NCBI GenBank assembly: GCA_963823535.1
Contig: CAWGLZ010000001.1
Coordinates: 248,001 to 312,000, forward strand
Source: RPQJ01 sp963823535
GTDB taxonomy: Bacteria > Pseudomonadota > Gammaproteobacteria > Steroidobacterales > Steroidobacteraceae
Direction of reading: 5' to 3'
DNA: 64,000 bases
Shown here in pieces: positions 18,362 through 26,511 of the stretch. The notes beneath the pieces are model-generated. The model was not told where the DNA came from. It was given only the letters and a program-made list of their open reading frames with translations, and did no database searches. Numbering within the stretch: position 1 is the stretch's first letter; every line of letters begins with the position of its first letter. The translations under genes were made by a program, and so were the position numbers.

Positions 18362-19126
18362 GTGGGTGGTTCACGCATTCTCGCTTTCGATGTCGGCGGC
18401 TCGTTCGTGAAGGGCGGTCTCGTCGACGTCGAGGCCGGCCGGGTGGACGGCGACGTCCTGCGCCGCCCGACACCCGCGGACGCCGCCCCGGAGGCGGTGA
18501 TGGATCTGCTCGCCGTCATGGCGCGCGATTTGCCCGCGACCGGACCGGTGGGCCTGGCCTTTCCGGCCGTGGCCAAGCGCGGGGTGGCATTGACGGCGGC
18601 GAACGTGGACCGTCGCTGGATCGGCACCGATGCCCGCGCTCTCTTGGAGGCCCGTGTCGGACGTCCGGTGGCGTTTCTCAATGATGCCGATGCGGCCGGC
18701 GTGGCGGAGATGACGCTCGGTGCGGGACGTGGGCGCGATGGCACGGTGATGGTGCTGACGCTGGGTACGGGGATCGGGACCGCGATCTTCATCGACGGTC
18801 GGCTGCTGCCGAACACTGAACTCGGCCACCTGGAGGTCCGGGGCGAGGAGGCCGAGCATCGGGCCTCCGCCAAGATCCGCGTGGACCACGGGCTCGGCTG
18901 GCAGGAGTGGGCCGAAGCCGTCAACGAGGTCCTGGCGAGCTATCACGCCCTGCTGTGGCCCGACCTTTTCATCATCGGCGGCGGCGTCACCGAGAACTGG
19001 GAACAGTTCGGGCGGCTGCTGCGCAGCCGTGCGGAGATCGTGCCGGCGCATTTCCGCAACGACGCCGGCATCATCGGTGCGGCGATGGCGGCGGCTTCGT
19101 TGCGCCAGCCGCCAGCGGGACCATGA
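18362..19126 (+). CDS. ppgK: ROK-family kinase, polyphosphate glucokinase-like
   Basis: This 254-residue cytoplasmic kinase has phosphate-1 motif DVGGSFVKGGLVD near the N-terminus, a connecting Asp in LNDADAAGVAEM, and LTLGTGIGTAIF with NTELGHLEV as in strictly polyphosphate/ATP-dependent glucokinases. PpgK phosphorylates glucose using polyphosphate or ATP. The start is GTG at 18362, 3 bases after potI. The ROK zinc motif (CxCGxxGC) is absent, consistent with the PpgK branch. Phosphate-donor preference cannot be told from sequence. Confidence 0.75.
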   Translation: MGGSRILAFDVGGSFVKGGLVDVEAGRVDGDVLRRPTPADAAPEAVMDLLAVMARDLPATGPVGLAFPAVAKRGVALTAANVDRRWIGTDARALLEARVGRPVAFLNDADAAGVAEMTLGAGRGRDGTVMVLTLGTGIGTAIFIDGRLLPNTELGHLEVRGEEAEHRASAKIRVDHGLGWQEWAEAVNEVLASYHALLWPDLFIIGGGVTENWEQFGRLLRSRAEIVPAHFRNDAGIIGAAMAAASLRQPPAGP

Positions 19127-19178
19127 ATTTCGGCAAGGGCCGGGAGCGGACCCCATCCGCGTCTGACGGCATGCCGTC

Positions 19179-20342
19179 TTGATACCGCCTGCCTCCAAGC
19201 TGCCGGACGTCGGGACGACGATCTTCACGGTCATGTCGCGGCTCGCCGCCGAGTGCGGCGCCATCAACCTGTCGCAGGGATTTCCTGACTTCGATCCGCC
19301 GACGCGGCTGGTCGAACTGGTCACCGAGAAGATGTGCGCAGGCCTGAACCAGTACGCGCCCATGGCGGGCTGGCCGCCGCTGCTCGAGGCGGTTGCCGCG
19401 AGGGTCGGCACGCTCTACGGGCGGCGCGTGTCGCCGGAAGCGGAGATCACCGTCACCTCGGGCGCGACGGAGGCGCTGTTCTGCGCCATCCATGCAGTCG
19501 TTCGGCCGGGTGACGAGGTGATCCTGCTCGAGCCGGCCTACGACTCGTACGAGCCCGCGGTGACGCTCGCGGGCGGGCGCGTGGTGCGGGTGCCGCTGCG
19601 TCGACCGGACTTCCGGGTGGACTGGCAGCGCGTGCGCGACGCGTTGAGCGGGCGAACGCGGCTCCTCGTGGTGAACTCGCCCCACAATCCGACCGGGTCC
19701 GTGTTCGCCCCGGAAGACCTCGATGCGCTCGAGTCGGTGCTCCGCGACAGCGCGGTGCTGGTCCTGTCCGACGAGGTGTACGAGCACATGGTGTTCGACG
19801 GTCGCGACCACCAGAGCCTGTTGCGCCGCCCGGGTCTCGCCGAGCGCAGCTTCGTCGTCTCGTCCTTCGGCAAGACCTGTCATTGCACCGGCTGGAAGGT
19901 GGGATACTGCGTGGCTCCCCCGTCGCTATCCGTGGAGTTCCGCAAGGTGCACCAGTTCGTGCAGTTCGCCGTGGCCACGCCATTGCAGGCGGCGCTCGCG
20001 GAGTTCGTCACGGAACAACCCGGGCACGCCACCGGGCTTGCGGAGTTCTACGCCCGCAAGCGCGATCATTTCGGCCGGTTGCTGTCGGCGACACCGCTAC
20101 GCTTCACGCCGGCCGCGGGGACCTATTTCCAGCTCGCCGACTATTCGGTGGTCAGCGAGCTGTCCGACGTCGAGTTCGCCCGCTGGATGACGCGCGAAAT
20201 TGGCGTGGCAACGATCCCGGTGTCGGTGTTCTCCGCCGGCCCGGCGCAGGAGCGCATGGTGCGTTTCTGTTTCGCCAAGAGCGACGCGACGCTCGACGCG
20301 GCGGGCGAGCGCCTGTCGCGGCTCTGCAAGCCCGGAGGATAG
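19179..20342 (+). CDS. ybdL: Methionine/glutamine aminotransferase YbdL-like
   Basis: This class I/II PLP aminotransferase of 387 residues keeps the YbdL signature: KLPDVGTTIFT at the start, INLSQGFPDF, NQYAPM, TVTSGATEAL, NSPHNPTG, SDEVYEHMVF and the PLP Lys in SSFGKTCHCTGWKVGY. Family members transaminate the keto-acid of methionine using glutamine. The start is a TTG at 19179; no ATG fits the conserved N-terminus. An omega-amidase gene follows after 2 bases, which removes the 2-oxoglutaramate this enzyme makes, so the two form one salvage module. Confidence 0.88.
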   Translation: MIPPASKLPDVGTTIFTVMSRLAAECGAINLSQGFPDFDPPTRLVELVTEKMCAGLNQYAPMAGWPPLLEAVAARVGTLYGRRVSPEAEITVTSGATEALFCAIHAVVRPGDEVILLEPAYDSYEPAVTLAGGRVVRVPLRRPDFRVDWQRVRDALSGRTRLLVVNSPHNPTGSVFAPEDLDALESVLRDSAVLVLSDEVYEHMVFDGRDHQSLLRRPGLAERSFVVSSFGKTCHCTGWKVGYCVAPPSLSVEFRKVHQFVQFAVATPLQAALAEFVTEQPGHATGLAEFYARKRDHFGRLLSATPLRFTPAAGTYFQLADYSVVSELSDVEFARWMTREIGVATIPVSVFSAGPAQERMVRFCFAKSDATLDAAGERLSRLCKPGG

Positions 20343-20344
20343 GC

Positions 20345-21124
20345 ATGAATTCACATCTGCGCGTGACCCTGGTACAGACGGAACTCGCCTGGCAGGAGCC
20401 ATCGGCCAATCGCCGAAGCCTGGCGGCGCACTTCCGCGGGCTGCTCGGGCACACGGACCTCGTCGTGCTGCCCGAGATGTTCTCGACGGGCTTCAGCATG
20501 GACGCCGGCAAGCTCGCCGAACCCATGGACGGCCCGACCATCGGCTGGATGCGCGAGGAAGCCGCGGCGCTCGGTTGCGCCATCACAGGCAGCCTGATCG
20601 TCCGCGACGGCGAGCGCTGCTTCAACCGGCTGATCTGGGCCCGGCCGGACGGGACGATCGAGCACTACGACAAGCGGCACCTGTTCCGCATGGCGGGCGA
20701 GCAGGCGCACTACGGCGCCGGAGATCGTCGCCTGGTCGTAGACATCAAGGGCTGGCGGGTCTGCCCGCTGATCTGCTACGACCTGCGTTTCCCAGTCTGG
20801 AGCAGGGCGCTCGGCGACTACGACCTGCTGCTGTACGTCGCCAACTGGCCGCAACGCCGTGCGCAGGCATGGTCGACGCTGCTGCGGGCGCGGGCGATCG
20901 AGAACGCGTGCTACGTCGTCGGCGTCAACCGTGTCGGCCGGGACGGCAACGGGGCGAGCTATGCGGGCGACAGCGTGGCCCTGGACTTCCTGGGTCAACC
21001 GCTGTCGAGCGAAGGTGGAGGCGACCGGGTCGAGACGGCCGTGCTCGACCTCGAGTCGTTGCACACCTACCGCGAGAGCTTCCCGGTGCATCTCGACGCG
21101 GATCGATTTGATATCCGGCCGTGA
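20345..21124 (+). CDS. yafV: Omega-amidase YafV-like (nitrilase superfamily)
   Basis: The 259-residue nitrilase-fold enzyme has a full triad: Glu44 (VLPEMFSTGF), Lys110 (HYDKRHLF) and Cys144 (LICYDLRFPVW). Omega-amidases hydrolyse 2-oxoglutaramate or 2-oxosuccinamate to the keto-diacid and ammonia, pulling the glutamine transaminase reaction forward. It lies directly behind the YbdL-like transaminase. The start ATG at 20345 has GGAGG about 8 bases upstream. The length is right for the family. Confidence 0.88.
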   Translation: MNSHLRVTLVQTELAWQEPSANRRSLAAHFRGLLGHTDLVVLPEMFSTGFSMDAGKLAEPMDGPTIGWMREEAAALGCAITGSLIVRDGERCFNRLIWARPDGTIEHYDKRHLFRMAGEQAHYGAGDRRLVVDIKGWRVCPLICYDLRFPVWSRALGDYDLLLYVANWPQRRAQAWSTLLRARAIENACYVVGVNRVGRDGNGASYAGDSVALDFLGQPLSSEGGGDRVETAVLDLESLHTYRESFPVHLDADRFDIRP

Positions 21125-21134
21125 GCCACGGCGG

Positions 21135-22307
21135 ATGAAGAAACGTACGCGCGTCACGCATCTGCCCGACGTGGCCGTGCCTGGGGACAACCGGCCGCTG
21201 GTGGCGCCGATCTACCAGTCGGTCAAGTTCACCTTCGACGATGTCGGTGAGTCGCAGCGCTACTTTGCGCGCGAACGCGAGGGATTCTATTACTCCCGCG
21301 ACTCGAACCCGACGCTGCGACAGCTCGAGCTGGTGCTGGCGGAACTGCAGGGACGCGACGCCTGCCTGCTGACGGGATCCGGCGTCGCGGCCGTCGCGCT
21401 GCCGCTCCTCGGCCTGCTGCGTAGCGGCGACCACGTGGTCTATTTCGCCGAGATGTACGGGCCGACGCGTTCCCTGATCCGGCGCCTGCTCGGACGCTAC
21501 GGCGTCACGAGCACGATGCTCTCCATCGACGATGCAGAATCGCTCGAACGGACGCTGTCCGGGCGTCCGACGCGACTCGTGGTCTTCGAATCGCCGACGA
21601 ATCCGGTGCTGAAGATTGCGGACATCGAACGCATCACCGGTCTCGCACGGGGTCACGGCGCGCTGACGCTGCTCGACAACACCCTCGGAGGCCTGCACAA
21701 CCACGGCCAGTACGACGTGGACCTGTACGCGCACAGCCTCACCAAGTACGCCTCCGGCCACGGCGACGTGATGGGTGGGGCGGTGATCGGCTCGCAGGGC
21801 CTGCTCGAGTCCATCCGCGGCGACTTCACCATCGTCGGACCGACCCTGGACCCGCATGCGGCCTACCTGATCCTGCGTGGCCTCAAGACCTATTTCCTGC
21901 GCTGGGACGCACAGTGTCGCAACGCCAGGCGGGCGGCGGAGTTCCTCGCCGGCCGTCCCGAGGTGACGCGCGTGCGCTATCCCGGCTTGCCGGACGATCC
22001 CGGCCACGCGCTCGCGGCACGCCAGATGGACGATTTCGGGACGCTGGTGACGTTCGACATCGTCGGTGGCGAGTTGCCCGGGACGCGCTTCGCGGAGGCG
22101 CTGGAACTCTTCAGCCTCGCCGCCAGCCTCGGTTCGACCGAGTCCCTGGTCGTCGCGCCGGCCATGCAGCAACCGCGTGGCTTCACGGCCGAGCAGGTCG
22201 AGTGGTCGGACATCCGGCCGGGAACGGTGCGCCTGTCGATGGGCATCGAGGATTCCGAGGACCTGATCGACGATCTCCGGCAGGCCCTCGAACGTAGCGC
22301 GGGCTGA
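21135..22307 (+). CDS. Cys/Met metabolism PLP-dependent enzyme (cystathionine gamma-lyase/synthase family)
   Basis: The 390-residue protein is of the trans-sulfuration family. It has PIYQSVKFTF near the start, YYSRDSNPTLRQLE, GSGVAAVAL, and the PLP-binding Lys in AHSLTKYASGHGDV. LGSTESLVV is in the C-terminal domain. Members include cystathionine gamma-synthase, gamma-lyase, methionine gamma-lyase and sulfhydrylases; I cannot separate these here. The place behind a methionine-type transaminase and omega-amidase suggests sulfur amino-acid turnover. It starts 10 bases after the amidase stop. Confidence 0.82.
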   Translation: MKKRTRVTHLPDVAVPGDNRPLVAPIYQSVKFTFDDVGESQRYFAREREGFYYSRDSNPTLRQLELVLAELQGRDACLLTGSGVAAVALPLLGLLRSGDHVVYFAEMYGPTRSLIRRLLGRYGVTSTMLSIDDAESLERTLSGRPTRLVVFESPTNPVLKIADIERITGLARGHGALTLLDNTLGGLHNHGQYDVDLYAHSLTKYASGHGDVMGGAVIGSQGLLESIRGDFTIVGPTLDPHAAYLILRGLKTYFLRWDAQCRNARRAAEFLAGRPEVTRVRYPGLPDDPGHALAARQMDDFGTLVTFDIVGGELPGTRFAEALELFSLAASLGSTESLVVAPAMQQPRGFTAEQVEWSDIRPGTVRLSMGIEDSEDLIDDLRQALERSAG

Positions 22308-22399
22308 GGCCCGGCGGGGCCCATTGCGGGCGCGCCGGCGAAAACCGCGATTTCGTCTGCTATTCTTCTTCCGCACAAGGGCATTACGGTCGCGAGGCC

Positions 22400-24757
22400 A
22401 TGGACGCCAACGGCCTTAGCCATGATTTCAAGCTCGGAGACTGGCGGGTTCAGCCGCGCATGTCGCTGATTGCGGGGCCGGACGGCGCTCGTGCGCTGAA
22501 TCCGGACCAGCTTGCCATCCTGCTGTGCCTCGCCCGGCGCCGCGGGGAGATCGTCGGTCACCGCGAGTTGTGCGAGCAGGTCTGGCCGGGGCAGGAGCAC
22601 ACGGAGGAGCGACTGACCAGCGGCATCGGCTCGCTGCGCGAACTCCTCGGCGGATCGGTGACCGACCAGCACTACGTCGCAAACGTGGGAAACGACGCGT
22701 TCGCGCTCGTTGCACGCTACGAACGGATCGAGAACCCGCCACCGTCCATGCCTGCCGCCGCGCCCGACGCGGGCGGTGTGAGTCGCGAACGGCGCACGGC
22801 CTCGACCCACCTGCAGTCCTTCGTCGTGGAACTGAAGCGCCGCAGCGTATTCAAGGTCGTGGGTGCCTACCTCGTCGGCATGTGGATCGTGCTTCAGGTG
22901 GCGGAGGTGACCTTCGAGCCGCTGCGCTTCCCGGACTGGTGGATGACCGCACTCACGATCCTGGCGGTGCTGGGCCTGCCGATCGTGAGCGTCCTCGCCT
23001 GGTCCTACGAAATCACGCCGGGCGGCATCGTGCTCGATTCGGGACTCGAAGGCGGCGTCCGGCTGCCGCGCGCCCGCCGCGCGATCGCGCCGGCGCTGGT
23101 TGCCGGGGTTGCCCTCATGGCGGCCGTGACCGGCTTTGCCTGGTTGCGCACGATCAGCGAACCCGTGGTCGACGCCGCCGAGACTCGAAGATTCGAACCG
23201 AGCGCGCAGTCGATCGCGGTGCTGCCGCTGGTGGACATGAGTCCGACCGGGGAATCCGCGTACCTCGGTGACGGACTGAGCGAGGAACTCTCGAGCGATC
23301 TCGCCAAGCTGCCGGGCCTGCGGGTGGCCGCCCGGACGTCGGCGTTCGCGTTCAAGGGCAAGGACATGGACGTGCGCAGGATCGGCGAGGAACTCGGCGT
23401 GCGCTACGTCCTCGAGGGCAGCGTGCGCCGCGAGGGCGACCGTGTGCGGGTCACCGCGCAGCTCATCGACTCGATCAGCGGATTCCACGTCTGGACCGAG
23501 AGCTACGACCGTCCATGGCAGGACCTCATCGCGATCCAGCAGGACATCTCCGGCGCCATCGCGGTGCAGCTGCAGGCCGTGCTGACGCCGGAGCTGGCCG
23601 CGCAACTGAAGACCGTGCCCACCCGCGACCCGCGTGCCTACGATTTCTACCTGGCCGGGCTGTCGGAACTGCGCCAGGCCGGGGCGCTGAGCGGAATCGC
23701 CGAGGCCGAGTCCCTTTTCAGGCGCTCGCTCGAGGCTGATCCTGGCTTTTCGCGGGCGCAGGCCGGACTCTGCCAGGTTGCGGTCACGCGCTATGAGCGC
23801 ACCAGTGCCGTCGATAACATGGAGGATGCCGAGAACGCCTGCCGCGCTGCGCTCGAAGCGGATCCGACCCTCAAGGAGACCGAGCTCGCGCTCGCGAGAC
23901 TGTATGGCGCCAGCGGCCGGAACGAGCAGGCGGAGGCCGTCTACCGAACGCTCATGACCCGGTCACCGCGTGATGCCGAGGTGCACATCGGGCTCGGCAA
24001 GGCGCTCCAAAAGCAGAACCGCGTCAAGGAGGCGGAACGCAGTTTCCGGGAGGCGATCGTCGTGGAGCCGGGGTACTGGGCGGTCTACAACGCACTGGGT
24101 GGGTTCCTCTTCGGGCAGGGACGCAACCGCGAAGCCGCCGAGGCGTACGCGCACGTGACCGAACTCGCGCCCCGCAGCGCTGCGGGATACAACAATCTCG
24201 GTGCGGCGTTGCTCGCCTCGGGTGAATTCCAGGCATCGGCGAAGGCATTCGAGACCTCGACCGAGATCGAACCGTCCCGAAGCGCATACTCGAATCTCGG
24301 CACGTTGTACTACTACCTTGGCCGGCTCGAAGACGCGGTCGGGATGTATGGCAAGGCCCTCGAGATCGCGCCTGAGGACTACCAGCTCTGGGGCGCGCGT
24401 GCCGACTCGCTGTGGTACCTGCCGCAACAGCGGCAGAGGGCGCTGGAGGACTATCGGCGTGCGGTGGCCCTGGCCGAGAAGAACCTTGCGGTGGACGCGA
24501 CGGATGGCGAAGTCTGGGCGCTGCTGGGGTTCTATTATGGACGCCTCGGCGACCATGAACGGTCCGTGCGCTATGTCGATCGTGCGATCGAGCTCGAGCC
24601 GGGCTCGCCCTATGTGAACTACTTCGCCGCCATCAGCGCGGCGGACAGAGGTGATCGGAAACTGGCGACGCAGCGCATTCGACAGGCGATCGAGTCGGGG
24701 TACTCACGGCTCCTCGCCGTGCCGGACCCGGCCCTGAAGGGCATTCCGATCGGCTGA
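22400..24757 (+). CDS. Membrane-anchored winged-helix regulator with TolB/FlgO-like and TPR domains
   Basis: The 785-residue protein has an N-terminal OmpR/CadC-type winged helix (about 10-110: recognition region HTEERLTSGIGSLRELLG). Two hydrophobic segments follow, at about 150-168 and 175-200, then another near 232. A TolB/FlgO-like alpha/beta domain spans about 270-395 (SIAVLPLVDMSPTG, YVLEGSVRREGDRVRVTAQL). The rest is TPR repeats to about 750. This is the CadC-like layout of a one-component transmembrane regulator. Signal and targets are unknown. It is paralogous to the genes at 29530-31800 and 34976-36841, which lack the DNA-binding part. Confidence 0.82.
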   Translation: MDANGLSHDFKLGDWRVQPRMSLIAGPDGARALNPDQLAILLCLARRRGEIVGHRELCEQVWPGQEHTEERLTSGIGSLRELLGGSVTDQHYVANVGNDAFALVARYERIENPPPSMPAAAPDAGGVSRERRTASTHLQSFVVELKRRSVFKVVGAYLVGMWIVLQVAEVTFEPLRFPDWWMTALTILAVLGLPIVSVLAWSYEITPGGIVLDSGLEGGVRLPRARRAIAPALVAGVALMAAVTGFAWLRTISEPVVDAAETRRFEPSAQSIAVLPLVDMSPTGESAYLGDGLSEELSSDLAKLPGLRVAARTSAFAFKGKDMDVRRIGEELGVRYVLEGSVRREGDRVRVTAQLIDSISGFHVWTESYDRPWQDLIAIQQDISGAIAVQLQAVLTPELAAQLKTVPTRDPRAYDFYLAGLSELRQAGALSGIAEAESLFRRSLEADPGFSRAQAGLCQVAVTRYERTSAVDNMEDAENACRAALEADPTLKETELALARLYGASGRNEQAEAVYRTLMTRSPRDAEVHIGLGKALQKQNRVKEAERSFREAIVVEPGYWAVYNALGGFLFGQGRNREAAEAYAHVTELAPRSAAGYNNLGAALLASGEFQASAKAFETSTEIEPSRSAYSNLGTLYYYLGRLEDAVGMYGKALEIAPEDYQLWGARADSLWYLPQQRQRALEDYRRAVALAEKNLAVDATDGEVWALLGFYYGRLGDHERSVRYVDRAIELEPGSPYVNYFAAISAADRGDRKLATQRIRQAIESGYSRLLAVPDPALKGIPIG

Positions 24758-24843
24758 GCATCGGCGGCAACAATGAACGACCAGGGGGAAACGATGTCGG
24801 TACCTGCAATCGAAGCCTGTGCTGGGCGAACGAGAGCCGGCGG

Positions 24844-26508
24844 GTGATCACGGACCACGCCGGACTGAGTCCCGTCGAGCGCCTGCTGACGGTTTTCACG
24901 CGCGTGCGGCCCGGCGAGGGCCGCAGCCTGCAGTTGTTCTTCCTGCACGGTTTCCTGCTGCTCTTCTCGTACATGATCGTGAAGGCCCTGCGGGAGGCCT
25001 TCATGCTCACGAAGTTCTCGGCCGAAGTGCGTGCCTATGCCGTGGCCGTGATCGCACTCGTGCTGATGGGGGTGGTTCCGGCCTACGGCGCCGTGCGGCG
25101 CAGGCTCGATGGCGCGCGGCTGCTGCACGCGGTGACGGTTTTCTTCGTCGTGAACATGGCGGCCTTCGCGGCGCTGGCCTCGACCGGCGTGTCGATCGCC
25201 TTCCCGTTCTTCGTCTGGGTGAGCATCTTCGGCGTGATGATGATCGCCCAGTTCTGGGCGTTCGCCGCGGATACCTACAACCTGAAGAGCGGGCAACGCT
25301 TGTTTCCGCTGATCATGGTGGGCGCGAACCTCGGTGCCCTCGCCGGTGCCAAATGCGCGCAACTTGCTGTGGGTGCGCTCTCGCCCGTGGGACTGATGCT
25401 GGTCGCGACCGGTGTACTGGCACTGACCCTGCTGCTCGCGGGACCGGCGCGTCGCGCCGTCCCGGAGGGCTCGCTGGCGGTCGTCGCGGAACACGGCAAG
25501 CCCGTCCCGCGGCTCATGGGCGGCATCGGGCTGGTGCTGCACGATCGCTACCTGCTGCTGATCGCGATGCTGGTCGTGCTGCTCAACTGGATCAACACGA
25601 CCGGCGAATTCATCCTGGCCGACTTCGTCCAGCGCGATGCGCTGGCCGTGGCCGGTTCGAGCGGCGGCAAGCTCGATGCCGGCGAACTGATCGCCGCGTT
25701 CTATGGTGATTTCCAGTTCTGGGTGACCCTCGTCGGGCTGGCGATCCAGCTGTTCCTGGTGTCGCGGATCTACCGGCATCCGGCCATCGGCGTGCGCGGC
25801 GCGCTGCTCATTCATCCCGCCATCGTCGCGGTGGGCTACGGGCTGCTGGCGATTTCACCCCTGATCGTCGGGTTCGTGCCGATCTTCACCCTGCTGCGAC
25901 TGGTCAAGATCGCTGAGAACAGCATCGACTACTCGCTGATGAACACGACCCGGCACGCGTTGTTCCTCCCGGTGGATCGCGACTCCAAGTACGACGGCAA
26001 GACAGCGATCGATACCTTCTTCTGGCGCTTCGGCGACCTCATCCAGGCAGGCGTCGTCTACGTGGGGCTCCATCTGCTCGGCTGGGCCGCACCGCAGTTC
26101 GCGCTGCTGAACCTCCTGCTGGCACTGGTGTGGATCGGCCTGGCCGTGGCGATCGGGCGCGAGTTCGGCCGCAAGGCGCGGGAGAATGTCATCAACGTCG
26201 CGCCGGAGGTCGGGAACCCGATCCCGGACCTCGCCTACGTGCCGGGCCGACCGTTCGCGCATACCGTCGGCGGAGACGCGTTCGTCGATGCGGATCCCGG
26301 TGACGTGCTGCATCTGACGGCACGCCTGGCCGACGGCGAGCCGTTGCCGGGCTGGCTCAGGTTCGACCCGCGCTCGCGACGGTTCACCGGCAATCCACCC
26401 GGTGATGCTCAGGCCGAAATCATCGTGACGGTCGTCGCCAGCGACGTCGACGGCCTCGAGGCCGAAAGCACGTTCGTGCTGCGCTGCGAACTGCAGCGAG
26501 ACCGTTGA
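24844..26508 (+). CDS. NTP/NDP-exchange transporter-like membrane protein with C-terminal Ig-like domain
   Basis: The 554-residue protein has about 11-12 hydrophobic helices (residues 25-445) resembling the ATP/ADP translocase (Tlc) family: VKALREAFML early, FWAFAADTYN, and NSIDYSLMNTTRHALFLPVDRDSKYDGK in its second half (the conserved Lys-rich loop). Residues about 460-548 form a cadherin/dystroglycan-type Ig-like domain of the He_PIG kind (PLPGWLRFDPRSRRFTG). Free-living bacteria carry such carriers with unknown substrates; nucleotide exchange should not be assumed. The start is GTG at 24844. Its 3' end faces the leftward phosphatase gene 3 bases away. Confidence 0.72.
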   Translation: MITDHAGLSPVERLLTVFTRVRPGEGRSLQLFFLHGFLLLFSYMIVKALREAFMLTKFSAEVRAYAVAVIALVLMGVVPAYGAVRRRLDGARLLHAVTVFFVVNMAAFAALASTGVSIAFPFFVWVSIFGVMMIAQFWAFAADTYNLKSGQRLFPLIMVGANLGALAGAKCAQLAVGALSPVGLMLVATGVLALTLLLAGPARRAVPEGSLAVVAEHGKPVPRLMGGIGLVLHDRYLLLIAMLVVLLNWINTTGEFILADFVQRDALAVAGSSGGKLDAGELIAAFYGDFQFWVTLVGLAIQLFLVSRIYRHPAIGVRGALLIHPAIVAVGYGLLAISPLIVGFVPIFTLLRLVKIAENSIDYSLMNTTRHALFLPVDRDSKYDGKTAIDTFFWRFGDLIQAGVVYVGLHLLGWAAPQFALLNLLLALVWIGLAVAIGREFGRKARENVINVAPEVGNPIPDLAYVPGRPFAHTVGGDAFVDADPGDVLHLTARLADGEPLPGWLRFDPRSRRFTGNPPGDAQAEIIVTVVASDVDGLEAESTFVLRCELQRDR

Positions 26509-26511
26509 GGT

